Positions 23,436-34,342 of a DNA stretch of 64,000 nt are shown piece after piece. The stretch spans positions 434,001 to 498,000 of the forward strand of contig CP012813.1 of the NCBI GenBank assembly GCA_001936135.1, given 5' to 3'. How positions within the stretch are numbered: position 1 is the stretch's first letter; each line of letters opens with the position of its first letter. The notes beneath the pieces are model-generated. The model searched no databases. It was given only the letters and a program-made list of their open reading frames with translations, and was not told where the DNA came from. The translations under genes and the position numbers were made by a program. The stretch comes from Saccharomycopsis fibuligera x Saccharomycopsis cf. fibuligera. Its lineage: Eukaryota > Ascomycota > Saccharomycetes > Ascoideales > Saccharomycopsidaceae.

Positions 23436-24099
23436 TGATAATGTTGGATTCTATAGTCTGAAAGAATAATAGTCTTTTTCTTGTCGAGTTTATCAAGTTA
23501 TCAAATCTATTGCTATTTCGCAAGAGCAAAAACGTCAAAGTCAAAGACCGCAGAGAAAAACAGACGTCGTCTGTCATTCGAGAGCTCGTAACCAGATTTT
23601 GGATATGCGATGAGCTGCAATGCGATGAGATGAGGTGAGCTCGCAGATGTTGTTTGTCTGAGCTACTCTGAAGAAGCAAAAGAAAAATTTGAAAATCATT
23701 TATTGAGCCAATAGCCGACCAAAAAATAACAGGTTTACGATATAATGTATTGTCTTTTTCATTCTATCAGCATCAAAAATCAGACGTACGATTGTTCATC
23801 ATCACTGGTACACTTGCGGGATTTAATTTGTCGAAAATATGATCCCATTTGGTCTGCTAAATATACTTATTGCAACAATTTAGTTAGCTTAAAATGTGCT
23901 TGAACTTATAGTTCGTATCCACCTCCACTACAGAGGGAATTAATATTAATGAGCATTAAGCATTCAAAGTTAGAATCTATATCTAAAGAAAAAATGGCTC
24001 AAATAAAAACAGAAACAAACAAGTAAAGTAACAGTCAAAAACATCAATTATTAACTCTTTTTACAAAGCAGTTTTTAAGATAACACACATTTCCCCGAA
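23436..24099. other. promoter region of the MoCF-domain gene
   Basis: A 664-bp gap between the MoCF-domain gene start and the LTP1 stop, both on minus. Open stretches here lack coding character. AT-rich, nothing distinctive seen. Confidence 0.5.
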
Positions 24100-25007
24100 T
24101 TAACTGGTGATTATTTCTTTGTCAATGAACTCATCAATGAAACTGTCAAGTTGCTTGTAACAATACTCAAAGTTCTTGATGTTTCCGTACCATGGATCTA
24201 AAAACTGGTCGTTAGTAAACTTTCCTTTGAGTAAAGCGAGAAAAAAAAACTTTTTATCAGTCTTCTTCAATCCTGTAACTAAAGTTACTTAAAAGCAATA
24301 TACATACCCTCAACAATATAATCAAGATTCGACCCATTGGGCTTCCAGTCGCCCATAAGTGCCACTTTAGCCTTGGAATCCTTTGGTTTAGAATATTTCA
24401 AATCGGCTAAATGTCCACCGTCCATGCCTATTAAGTAGTCAAATTCGTAGTAATGCGATCTTTCAATCTGTGTAGCAATGTGATTGATTGGAATTTTATT
24501 GGCTTTGCAAACTTTAATGGTACGCGGATCAGGGCTGTAGAAGAGATTAGTTAGTAATTTTTCCGAGAATTTCATATTTTAAATATATTATAGCCTTGAC
24601 TGTGGATAAAGATTCCTACTAAACATAAATATTGGTACTTACCGACTACCGACTTCCCAGCTAGTCACTGCAAACGAGTCTATTTTGTCAACATGAGAAG
24701 ACAATCCTTTCTCTTTGATCTTATAGGCAAAAACCGCTAAAACATGGTGTTAGCATTAGGAACCAAAACCAATAATTGAAACCAGATCAAATCTCTTTTT
24801 TAAACAAAGTGGGCAAAATAAAACTGAAACGTATCAGACAAACTGTGAACCAAAAATGCCGCCCGAGGAAGTGGCGTTCCCCGAATTAGGCATTAATTGA
24901 ATCATCAACAAAAACAAAACATCATAAACATACCTTCAGCCATAGGAGAACGGCAAATGTTACCGGTGCAAATGAAAGCAACTGATACTTTGTTTTCGGA
25001 AGCCATG
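24100..25007 (-). CDS. LTP1: low-molecular-weight protein tyrosine phosphatase, four exons, frame break in exon 1
   Basis: Exons are 24,934-25,007, 24,643-24,736, 24,308-24,534 and 24,100-24,224. Introns of 197, 108 and 83 bp have donors GTATGT, GTAAGT and GTATGT; branch sites TGCTAAC and TACTAAC are clear in the first two, and the third ends in AAG. The product would be 172 residues. Family marks are the N-terminal P-loop C-x5-R-S followed by PMAE, the central MGDW segment and the general-acid DPWYG in exon 4. Exons 2-4 join in one frame. Exon 1 does not: the P-loop needs AAC ATT TGC after the CTG motif, but the sequence has one extra A (24,960-24,962), shifting the frame inside the active site and giving an early stop. 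This is either an assembly/sequencing error or a disabled gene; everything else looks intact. Confidence 0.88.
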
Positions 25008-25369
25008 GTCTATATCTATGCGTGCAAAAAATCAATAAGTTTTACTAGTGGCTTGTAATGTTCCTCCGCTAAATATATTTTACAGACCAGATCAAGCACG
25101 CATCCCAAACCGTCAGTCTAATATAGCACTATAGGAGAAAAAGAAACTTAAGCAGCCAAGAAGAGAAGTCAAAGACAGAAAAAAAAAGCCTTTGTCACCT
25201 GAATGTCACAGGAAACGCGCTCCGAAGAACATAGAAGCAAGTATAAGCAAGGTAAAGTCACCCCTGCAGACTATAACATATATATACATAGACAAGTGTA
25301 AATACACATAAAACAATCTTCTTGATCATGTGATTAATAGTATTACTTTGCTTCTTTTTTGATTTCTTT

Positions 25370-25401
<32 letters not shown>

Positions 25402-25788
25402 CAACACGTAGAGCGATTTGTTGATAATATCCACTGCGATTTCATCTTCCTTTTCTTTCAAGTTTTCCTTCAAACTTGTAATTTCTTCAGTAGCCAACCA
25501 ACTATTGAAAGCCTGCTTTCGTTCACTTCTCTTCCACATTCCTAAATTTTCTTCCCTTCGGTCACCGGTTGAGTTTTCTTTTCAAAAAAAACTTTTCTTG
25601 TTTCTTTATCTTCTCTTTTTGTTGTTTATCAGTTAGCAATTAAAAATATCACAGTAAGGAACAACACATTGTCGGGCCTGATTCATTTCTTCCTTCTACA
25701 TCTTTCACTACTCCTTTCCACAAACACAACTTCATTTCAATTTCTTTTTTCAAACAAAGAACAATTTCAATAATTTGACAAAACCAAA
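25008..25788. other. divergent promoter region LTP1/VRG4
   Basis: LTP1 is transcribed leftward and VRG4 rightward, so this 781-bp gap should hold both promoters. It contains a 29-base T run (25,373-25,401), pyrimidine-rich DNA just before VRG4, and a minus-strand ORF listed separately. Confidence 0.5.
25258..25539 (-). CDS. small Lys/Glu-rich ORF with coding-like first half
   Basis: The ATG-started frame gives 93 residues. The first 46 or so look like real protein: WKRSERKQAFNSWLATEEIT, then a charged helix with Glu and Lys. The frame then enters a 29-base A run, giving polylysine and a hydrophobic tail that looks non-coding. The open frame continues upstream of the ATG for about 12 codons (STGDRREENLG), and a TGCTAAC branch-like site lies further upstream at about 25,632-25,638, so a spliced first exon is possible, but I could not find one with matching phase. 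It could be a small gene altered by A-run length, or a remnant. No function recognised. Confidence 0.35.
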
Positions 25789-26796
25789 ATGGCAATTTTA
25801 GCATCTTCTGTTGTCAATAATGGCCCGGTGTCCATTTTGGCCTATTGTTTATCTTCCATTTTGATGACATGTACCAACAAGTACGTCGTCTCTGGTAACC
25901 CAGACTTCAACTTAAACTTTTTGTTGTTGTTTGTGCAATCTTCCGTTTGTATTGTCACGTTGTACGTTTTGAAAGCTTTGGGAATTGCCAACTTTAGAAG
26001 CGTTAACAAAGACGAAGCGAAATACTGGTCTCCTATTGCCTTTTTGTTGGTACTTATGATTTACACTGGTTCTAAAGCTTTGCAATACTTGCCAATTCCA
26101 ATTTACACTATTTTCAAGAACTTGACTATTATTTTGATTGCTTATGGTGAAGTCTTATGGTTTGGTGGTAAAGTCACTTCTATGACTTTGTCCTCATTCT
26201 TTTTGATGGTTTTGTCTTCCGTCATTGCTGCTGTTGGCGACGATAAGAAATCCGCTGGTGATGATGAAGGCCTTACTTTCTTTGGTTTGAACATTGGTTA
26301 CTTGTGGATGTTTTTGAATTGTTTCGCTTCTTCTTCTTTTGTCTTGTACATGAGAGTCAGAATTAAGAAGACCGCTTTTAAAGATTTTGACACCATGTTT
26401 TACAACAACTTGTTGTCTCTTCCAATCTTGCTTGTTTCCACATTTTTGCTTGAAGACTGGTCTCCAGCAAACATCTCTAGAAACTTCCCACCTGAAACTG
26501 CTAGTTTAGTTCTCTTTTTGATGGTTTTCTCTGGGGCTTCTGCTGTCGGTATTTCTTACTGTTCTGGTTGGTGTATCAGAGTCACTTCTTCTACTACTTA
26601 TTCCATGGTTGGTGCTTTAAACAAATTGCCAATTGCTTTGTCTGGTTTGATTTTCTTTGACGCTTCAGTCAACTTTTTGTCAGTTACTTCAATTTTCCTT
26701 GGGTTTTGTGCTGGTTTGGTTTACGCTGTTGCTAAGAAGAAGCAAAAGGAAGAAGAAAGTCAAAGCAGTGCTTTGCCAACTTCTACCAAGAATTAA
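25789..26796 (+). CDS. VRG4: Golgi GDP-mannose transporter
   Basis: A 335-residue polytopic membrane protein with about ten hydrophobic segments, matching the usual length of fungal Vrg4. The diagnostic features are [17 protein letters not shown] near residues 105-125 and the GALNKLPIA nucleotide-sugar binding motif near residue 275. Vrg4 exchanges cytosolic GDP-mannose for GMP across the Golgi membrane and feeds all Golgi mannosylation, including the MNN1-family enzyme encoded earlier in this window. Codon use is strongly biased (TTG, GCT, TCT, ACT), as in highly expressed yeast genes. The C-terminus is Lys/Glu-rich (KKKQKEEE) and cytosolic. The ATG follows an A/C-rich leader typical of yeast 5' untranslated regions. 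Confidence 0.97.
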   Translation: MAILASSVVNNGPVSILAYCLSSILMTCTNKYVVSGNPDFNLNFLLLFVQSSVCIVTLYVLKALGIANFRSVNKDEAKYWSPIAFLLVLMIYTGSKALQYLPIPIYTIFKNLTIILIAYGEVLWFGGKVTSMTLSSFFLMVLSSVIAAVGDDKKSAGDDEGLTFFGLNIGYLWMFLNCFASSSFVLYMRVRIKKTAFKDFDTMFYNNLLSLPILLVSTFLLEDWSPANISRNFPPETASLVLFLMVFSGASAVGISYCSGWCIRVTSSTTYSMVGALNKLPIALSGLIFFDASVNFLSVTSIFLGFCAGLVYAVAKKKQKEEESQSSALPTSTKN

Positions 26797-28359
26797 TAAA
26801 TAAGTTATAAACTACAAGTAGTCTAATATGGTATTAGATTAAAAACGAACAGATAAATATACACAAAAAACGAAAAAAAAAAAATTTTTAAAAAAAAAAA
26901 AACAGAATTTTACTGGTGTTTTATTCATTAAGTATTGATGGGATGGCGGTGAACTAGGTGACTAACAAAACTTAACTAAGAACTTGCAGATTGTTAATCA
27001 TTTTTGTCTTTACATGTGAGATTATGGGCGCTCAAACAGTCTCAATTCACAATTTTTTTTCACCTGCTAAATATGTATCTTTTTTTATTAGCGCTTTATT
27101 CACGGTTGGATTTCAACTCTATTTTTTTTTTTTTTTTTTTTATCCTTTCTGGAAGCATGCGCCGTTTTTGGTCTTGCCTTTTTTTCTTCTTCTTATCCTA
27201 TTCACTACTTTATTATTGTATCATATATCATATATTGACATTATCAATGTTATTGAATTTCACTGTTTAAGAAATATAACAAGCACTTCTCTAATACTAC
27301 TTTATACTATTATCACTATTTCATTATAACTATTATGGATTTCTTATTTTAACTAATACGCTTCTATAATTTACATTTCCTCTTAGTTTTTACTTAACTT
27401 GTTTACAATAATAATAAACCTATTCCTTTATTTTGTAATCTCCAGTCAAGCTTGTAATTTTCTACATGCAACTGCACTGGTAAAAAACAGGACGGAAATT
27501 TTAATGAACGCACCACTCCTTTTTCCTCTTCAAGGAGATTAAACTAAGCCTTGTGAGCCTTGCGAGCCACACGGCTTAGCACCACTGGCAATTGACTGCA
27601 CACTTATACACTTACACGTATGAACTGAATATCAATATTGAGGGGTAAGACACAGATCATGACAGAAGTAGCTATAGTCAGGCTGGCTTCCTATAGCTCA
27701 AAATGGGCGGTGTTAGGATGGTCAGATATTGTTAAAATATATTTGTAAAGGTTTGATGGCTCATGGTGTGATGACTTATACATGCAGCCATGGCTAAATA
27801 TAGTAGAAATATAAACTACAGCAACGGCAACGGCTCAGGGCGTTGAAGGAATTACATATATGTAATATAGAAGACTTCGGAGTATATGCAATCTTTACAA
27901 ATTCTTTGAAATTATAATTGGCGATCAGAGAGAAAAACGAACTAAAATTTACAAAGTACCGATAGGTAATTAGTGTTGTAATGTGAAAGCTTCAAAAAGC
28001 ATGTATGTGTATATGTAATAAGAAGTATATATATATATATATATAACATTGAGAACAATAAGATTAATAGAGTAGAAATAGAAAAAATGGGTAGCATAAG
28101 CAAGCAAGAAAGGTAAGAAATATTGTGATTTTATAGAGCCGTATAATAATAAGAAAAGACAAGCATCAATAATTAGAAAAGAGCAACAAAATAAAGAGTT
28201 ATAAAAAGCAGAAACGCACGGTAATAAAAAAAAAAAAGAAAAAAAAAAGAAGCGACCCGAAAACAGAAATGTATAACAGAACAACATATAATAGAATACA
28301 ATAAAAAGCACAATGAAACAAAAATCACTAAACTTGAAGCACAGTAGGTGGCTGAAATT
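26797..28359. other. convergent gap between VRG4 and LCB4-like gene
   Basis: A 1.56-kb gap between two converging genes, with A/T runs (26,873-26,901; 27,123-27,141; 28,228-28,250) and a TA repeat near 28,027-28,045. No coding signal was found; the length is more than two terminators need. Confidence 0.5.
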
Positions 28360-30168
28360 CTAACTCCCGACTTTATTGAGCACCGTTTCATGGAATGTAC
28401 CATCCTTAGCAATAACTTTTAATAACAGAGGCACCACTTCCGCTTGGATAGGTTCCAATGGAAAACTCTCACCATCCACACTAATATAATTCTTTTTGAA
28501 TGGGGTTAACCGATATGCTTCAATTTTAGAATACTGCATATTATTATTAAAAATTTGTTTACCTGAATCTAAACTTGTCAACATCAGCGCAGTGCTGAAA
28601 AAATTAGTTCGACTATTCATTACTACCAAATCCATAGTACCATCACTTGGCAATGCTGCTGGGAAAAACTGCACGTCTTTAGAAATATATGGCATTTTGC
28701 CAGTGTAAAAAATAGAAAGAGTATCTGTATTGGCGACGCGCTCCCAGTCCAGTGGCACGTCTTGATCCAAAGATGGGATCTTACTTTGAAATGTGTCTTC
28801 ACTTATTGTGATATTATTACCATTATTATTGCTAATACTTTCAGATGCAGATTTCTTGTGGTTTTCATTGAAATAGTCTCTCACTTCATTAAGATTTTTC
28901 GCCTTGTATTTGACACTTAATTCACAGGGGTACTTTGTTGACGATAACACTTTGTAAGCCACTCCTAATTCAAATCTAGCTGGTCCTAATTTTCGAAGCC
29001 ATTCAGTAGCAATATCTGCATCAGCAATTACCCCATAAGTTTGACTCAAAAATGAAAGATGGGTTCTAGTATCATTACCAGTACCTTGTTGTACCGCCAT
29101 CAAATCCATGTTGATGGTCGGTGACTTAAGCATCGATAATGTTGCATGACTTGCATCAAGGGTCTTATGACACGATAATGATAAAGCATTACCAGAACCA
29201 CATGGAAGCTGAGTTACTGCCACTTTGGCAAAAATTTCACTACGATCAGGTCTTTGATAAATGCCGTTGATTACTTCAAAAGGAATCCCGTCCCCTGAGC
29301 AACAAGCAATTGTATCATAATTTTTTCCAGTAAAATCGGTTTCTTTGATGATATCTATTGCATGACGGTAATATTGAGTCTTTGCCAAATCGTACTTTAT
29401 GTGAGCCGCATCAAGGATTGGCTTAATGCTGGTATTAAAACGGCTAAGGGCAGCACCTTTGCCTCCATTAGGGTTGATTAAGATAAGAATGCGACGGTGG
29501 CGGGTAGTTCCTTCGTAAGCTTTGCGAAGAATGCTTTCAGCAATATTGTCGCTCGAAGAACGTTGTTTTTGGATATTGGTATCATCTTCAACCTCTTTGA
29601 TGTCATTGTTGATATTGTTATTACTTTCATGCTGTAATTGTGACTGGGCAATAGGGACAGTCAAGGGATTGATAAACAAGCTCACTGAACGAGGCACCAC
29701 ATCATCACCTTGCTTTCTAGCAAACGTTACTGTTACAAGTTCATTTTCCAACTCTTCTACTTCTTCATCTTCGGGACGAACACTACTATCTTTGTAATAA
29801 TTCTGTCCGGCCAGGATATTGGTTATTTTGCTTTGAGCAAAAAGAATGCTTTCAAAAGGAATAAATGAAGGCACTTGATCCACAGGGAGTTCGTTGAGGT
29901 CGTTGTCGTTGTCAGAAGTGTCATCAGGGGTGCCACCAGGGAACCGATCGTAATGGTGGCGGTCAGTATCGCTATGGCTGGTCAGAACACCGTAAAGACA
30001 CAGGGCGCAAAGACAGTCGGCGATAAAGCTTGGTCTGGCTGACGAAGTGTGGTTGTGGTTGTGATGATTTGGTTGGTCAAAGCTCTGGGACTCGATCTTG
30101 AGACCGCGGTAGGTGAAGGTTGCCTGCACCCGGGGCAGGGAGATGAGAGAGGTCATGGAGAAGGACAT
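28360..30168 (-). CDS. LCB4: sphingoid long-chain base kinase (LCB4/LCB5 type)
   Basis: A 602-residue protein with the diacylglycerol-kinase catalytic domain. The core starts near residue 223 with ILILINPNGGKGAALSRF (nucleotide-binding loop) and continues with the SGDGIPFEVINGI catalytic motif near residue 286, QLPCGSGNALSLS near 320, and YGVIADADIATEWLRKLGPAR. The distal half holds the conserved C-terminal strands ending with YISVDGESFPLEPIQAEV. Family members phosphorylate dihydrosphingosine and phytosphingosine to long-chain base phosphates. The first 220 residues are variable, with an acidic DDTSDNDNDLNELPVD stretch; an Asn/Ser-rich insert interrupts the C-terminal half near residue 445. 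Yeast has two paralogues (LCB4, LCB5); LCB4 is used for the type and the choice between them is not settled. Confidence 0.93.
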   Translation of the reverse strand: MSFSMTSLISLPRVQATFTYRGLKIESQSFDQPNHHNHNHTSSARPSFIADCLCALCLYGVLTSHSDTDRHHYDRFPGGTPDDTSDNDNDLNELPVDQVPSFIPFESILFAQSKITNILAGQNYYKDSSVRPEDEEVEELENELVTVTFARKQGDDVVPRSVSLFINPLTVPIAQSQLQHESNNNINNDIKEVEDDTNIQKQRSSSDNIAESILRKAYEGTTRHRRILILINPNGGKGAALSRFNTSIKPILDAAHIKYDLAKTQYYRHAIDIIKETDFTGKNYDTIACCSGDGIPFEVINGIYQRPDRSEIFAKVAVTQLPCGSGNALSLSCHKTLDASHATLSMLKSPTINMDLMAVQQGTGNDTRTHLSFLSQTYGVIADADIATEWLRKLGPARFELGVAYKVLSSTKYPCELSVKYKAKNLNEVRDYFNENHKKSASESISNNNGNNITISEDTFQSKIPSLDQDVPLDWERVANTDTLSIFYTGKMPYISKDVQFFPAALPSDGTMDLVVMNSRTNFFSTALMLTSLDSGKQIFNNNMQYSKIEAYRLTPFKKNYISVDGESFPLEPIQAEVVPLLLKVIAKDGTFHETVLNKVGS

Positions 30169-31028
30169 GATTTGATTGATGGTGGTATTGCTATGTTGTG
30201 GACGAACTGTTTCTTGAATGAACGTAGATTCACCTGTAGTAAAACAACAGTCTGTTTGATACTTGCCAACGGTTTGTGCGGAATATTTGATATTTATATC
30301 GGCGATTAAATTAAAATTGTTTTAAAAGAAAAAGAAAAAAATCTACTATACGTTCTCAGCATTTACTGGCTGGGGTTCCATGTACCATCCCAGCAAGGAA
30401 TAACACCAGCTCTCTACGGCGAGAACAACTCCCATAACAACCACAACAGTCGTTTCGTCCTTTGTTTTGCTCTCCGGAACCAGATTCTGTCTCGTGGCAA
30501 CTGATCCCGGCAAGCATATTCCCTGCTTGCTGCTGGCTGCCGACTGGGGACCGACGGACTACAAGAGTGCTCAGCTCAAAGCCTCTGAAAACAAATATAA
30601 TATGACCAACTACAATGTAGGGAAAGCAGGAGTTTGCCAAATAAGGCAAATACTCTGTTATGAGGATTACACATGCACAGGTATAATAGAATATAAGTGG
30701 ACTATTGCAAACAGTAAAACAATCAACACAATTTAAGTCATGAAATAAACAATCAAACGAAATAATCGAAAAATAATTAGAATAATCAGATATTAAACCT
30801 AACCTAGATTCCAAACCATACATCCAGCCCCACATAATGACTTAAACTTGCCAGCATTCAATATTTGCGCTATTTATATAACCACTTACAAAAAAAGAAA
30901 AAAAAAAAAAAATAGAGCAAAAATACCTGGCTTGTTAACCTTTTGTCCTTGCTTGTAGGTATTCATGAACTTTACAATTTAAGACATGGCATGTCTCAAA
31001 CCGGCCATATAAATTAGATAATCCCTAC
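30169..31028. other. gap between the LCB4-type gene and the mutase gene
   Basis: An 860-bp gap with both neighbours on minus. It includes a candidate spliced small gene (30,346-30,835) and, left of it, the LCB4-type promoter. An A run lies at 30,896-30,912, next to TATATAAATAG read on minus at about 30,870-30,880. Confidence 0.45.
30346..30835 (-). CDS. candidate small spliced gene, membrane protein
   Basis: A minus-strand ATG at 30,835 (MWGWMYGLES) lies about 35 bp downstream of a TATATAAATAG box. Further on, a frame open over 30,346-30,558 reads 70 residues with protein-like character: a polar part (ATRQNLVPESKTKDET) then a hydrophobic segment (TVVVVMGVVLAVES) and the end LLGWYMEPQPVNAENV. 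The two parts are in different frames, so an intron is needed. Donor candidates are GTATGG or GTTAGG near 30,805-30,822. A pyrimidine tract ending in CAG (near 30,585) is one acceptor candidate, but no canonical branch site was found and the boundaries are unresolved. A second frame is also open across this area, so the call is weak. Confidence 0.28.
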
Positions 31029-32012
31029 TTAATCTTTCCCAAGGCCCTGGTTAGCCACCTCTTGAGCGCCTTTAGCAGCAGCTTCTGGGTCCAAGTAATA
31101 GTAGTCACCTACCACGTTAAGGTCTTGTCTTTGTCTATCTCCATCTTCATTTCTATCATTGTTATCGGCTGTACCATGTTTTTGGTCATCCTTCTTACCG
31201 AATTCAAACTCATACACCAAGGGAATACCATTTGGGATATTGATATGCTGGATATCCTCATCGCTCACTTTGCTAATTATTTTGATCAAAGAGCGCACCA
31301 CTGATCCATGTGCAACCACGAGTACAGTCTTCCCCTTGGCAATCTCAGGTTTAATTATATCGTAGTAATATGGTTGCACTCTTTCCACCACCATTTTCAA
31401 TGATTCACCCTTTGGTAGCTTGTCTATGGCAATATCAGCGAATTTGTAGCGTTCGTCAATAGCACTAATTTGCTGGTCTTCATTGTCATCATTATTGTCA
31501 TTATCGTCGTTATCATTATCATTATCATATCCGTTATTTTTTCTGTTATCTTTTTCTCGTTGTCTGCTCTCTTGGGTATTATTATCATCAATCAACGGTG
31601 GACACCCATCAAAAGCTCTTCGCCAAAACATATATTTCTCCTTCCCAACTTCTTTGTAAACCTCGTCTTTTTTCCTCCCTTGAAGAGCCCCATAATGCCT
31701 TTCGTTCAATCTCCAACTGCGCACCACATCAACCCAAGGTCTTTCGAGTGCATTAGCAACAATCTGACCAGTTTGACAACTTCGAGTAAGTTTGGAGGTG
31801 AAAATTATGTCTGGTGGTAAATGGGCTTGTTTGATTAAAGATGCTGCTTGACCTGCTTGTTGTTTGCCTTTATCTGTGAGTTTAACATCGACCCAGCCGC
31901 AAAATCGGTTACTGTTATTCCATTCGCTTTGCCCGTGACGCAATAAAATAAGGCGAAATTTAGAGTCTTTATGGTTGGTGATATTGGTGCTAATTGAAGT
32001 AGTGTTGCTCAT
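31029..32012 (-). CDS. phosphoglycerate mutase, GPM2-like with acidic insert
   Basis: A 327-residue cofactor-dependent phosphoglycerate mutase; the first ATG is at 32,012. Motifs: LLRHGQSEWN with catalytic His26, GWVDVKLTDKG, RSWRLNERHYGALQG with Glu104, and VVAHGSVVRSL with the second His235, where the common HGNS reads HGSV. The C-terminus YYYLDPEAAAKGAQEVANQG is typical. Canonical enzymes have about 248 residues; the extra length is an Asp/Asn-rich insert at about residues 142-183 and a charged insert near 280-305. This resembles the longer GPM2/GPM3-type paralogues of yeast, not the main glycolytic enzyme. All catalytic residues are present, so activity is possible, but the inserts and low-bias codon use suggest a minor or specialised role. 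Confidence 0.92.
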   Translation of the reverse strand: MSNTTSISTNITNHKDSKFRLILLRHGQSEWNNSNRFCGWVDVKLTDKGKQQAGQAASLIKQAHLPPDIIFTSKLTRSCQTGQIVANALERPWVDVVRSWRLNERHYGALQGRKKDEVYKEVGKEKYMFWRRAFDGCPPLIDDNNTQESRQREKDNRKNNGYDNDNDNDDNDNNDDNEDQQISAIDERYKFADIAIDKLPKGESLKMVVERVQPYYYDIIKPEIAKGKTVLVVAHGSVVRSLIKIISKVSDEDIQHINIPNGIPLVYEFEFGKKDDQKHGTADNNDRNEDGDRQRQDLNVVGDYYYLDPEAAAKGAQEVANQGLGKD

Positions 32013-34342
32013 TATTATGCGTATATGTGTAAATGAATTTGTAAATTTGAAAGTTATAATATATTGGCGTAAAAATCTGTACAACTCGTACAAATGATAT
32101 TTATGAATTTATGCTGAATGGATACTTTTTCAAAGTTCGCAATGCAATTGCTACTATGGCCTATATATATGAAATGGCTGCAATGGTCCGCGTACGAGAA
32201 TAACCGATGATTTTGATCTTGTCCTAATCAATTGATACCGGCAGTAACTATCGTAATTATAAAAAAATCAGACAATCGAGAAATCACGGCTTTTAATTGT
32301 AAATGAAAGAATCAATGGCTTTTTATTTGATAAAAATTGTTATTATTGTTTGTTTGTTTTTCTTAGTTTTGAAACATTAAGCAAAATTAGAAGCAATTAA
32401 TGGTAGACATCCCAATTTTATTGAAGAGCATTGAGAACCATCATAGGATGAGTTGAGGAAATGGCAGTCTCGAGACTGCTCCAAACTTGCATCAGCTGAG
32501 CGGACTTTTCTCACGTTCTTCCGCTTGAAGCAATTGATGGCGCAGTGAATTGCTGTGAGAGGAAAAACATATGGTATGTGAATAGTCACATACACTCCAT
32601 TTCTGTGGGTCTATTATCACTATATCATACTATACGCTATAGTAGTATACTGGTATAAACTGGTACGATGGCAGAAGCCTTTAGCTACCAACTATTGATG
32701 AACACACTATATAGAGTGCCATATGTGAGAAATATGTGCTGTAGAATATTATCACCAATGTATCACCATCGAGTCCCGGAAAACAAGTTTTGTAAAGACC
32801 CTTTTGAAATCAATTACAGTTTTGCCTCTTCTCCAACAATTACATCATGTCTACAAAGCAATCTACAACACTGCCTATTTAGGTACCTTTTTAGTCCTTC
32901 TACTGTTTGAATTTCTTAACTTGTTTTTAGCCTTCAACTTAACAGAAATTCTAGATTCAGTTTCCCAAGAATGCCAATGTAGTAGCCCAATATAGCTTTG
33001 AGCCATCTGCAATGGTGATGACTATTTTACTAAAGTTGATGAGGTAGTGCAATATTACCATATAACATTATAAGGTTCACTTGTTTATACGCTATAGTTT
33101 ATTTTAGGATACTAAGTAGATAAAACTTCACTGAAAGACCAAATCTTATAACGTTGTTGAGGTAAAGTTTAGACCAATCAGAATATTGCGTCTCATCCGT
33201 CATTTCAACTATACGCAGTATTTTAGGTATTTATTTTAGAAATTGTCTGTACATAGTTAATGTTGTCCTTCATAAACCCTATAGCTTAAAAAGACAATAG
33301 AGCAAAAAAAGAGAGCAAAGTAATTTTTTGTCCCAATATTCATATTTTGTCATCATGAAGATATATCATTGGTCGCCTTCTTATAGTACATGGGTGCTTT
33401 TCCAGCGCAACGTGGAAAACTCAAAGGGTTCAAACCTATCGTTAGATTCAGTAAACTCGTTATTTAAAAGCTTGCATACATGTATGTGAGAGATATGCTG
33501 GCAAAGCACAAAAACTACGAACCTGCAAATATAATTCACCTATTATAACGTCTTATTATTCAAAAGTCACTGTATATACCTCGGGCTACTCAAACAGCAT
33601 TACTGGAATTATTATTTATTGCACTGAGTAACAGCATCAATAGGGCCACACAAACGCCTTATTGGCGCTAAATCAGCACTGACGCAAACTATTGTTGATA
33701 ATGGTGAATTTTCCTGACTGACTTCAACCATGTAGAGTGTATCTTGCTTTCAAACGTAAGTTTTTTTTGAAAATAAAAGTTGTCGAGGCGTCGACTGCGC
33801 TAGCAGCTGGCAACTGTCCACAAATTGTGACAAATGGTGACGGAAAAAAGATGGAAAATCTGCATTACGAAGTGTTAATATGTACAATACTGTGTATCAA
33901 TGCTATTGATTTCTGTAATTGTATGCGATACAATGCGCCTATATGTGCTACAGAGTTTTTATATGTGAGATGTTGTGCATGCATAAATGCAAATTCTGCC
34001 AAAATCACAGATTTCATTGATATTGCTGTTCGTTTAAACCTTTTTAACCTTTTTTTCTATCCATACTGCTTTCATTATCATTTTTTGTGATATTGTCGTC
34101 GAAAAGGTATAAATATCTTCGAAAGTCTCTCGGGGGCATGGTTTTGCGTTAAACAGATTCGGATTCTTTTTATTTTACTTTATTGCTGATCTTGATTTAG
34201 TTTCTAATATCTCTTTTTCTCACAGATTGCTCTGTGGATTTCAACATTAGACAATAACACAAGTAGAGTAGAACGTTCACACATCCAATAAAGACTGCTA
34301 TTAGATATAAGAAATTTATTTTGATTACAAAATCCAATCAAC
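32013..34342. other. divergent promoter region, mutase and CAP-protein genes
   Basis: A 2.33-kb gap between two divergently transcribed genes. Open stretches are short and lack coding character. AT-rich, with near-palindromic TATA/CTATAG-type sequence around 32,620-32,665. Long promoters are common for cell-surface genes in this group. Confidence 0.5.

Noticed and set aside
33425-33445. GGTTCAAACC resembling a tRNA B box
   Set aside because: No A box, acceptor stem or anticodon arm at the right distance.
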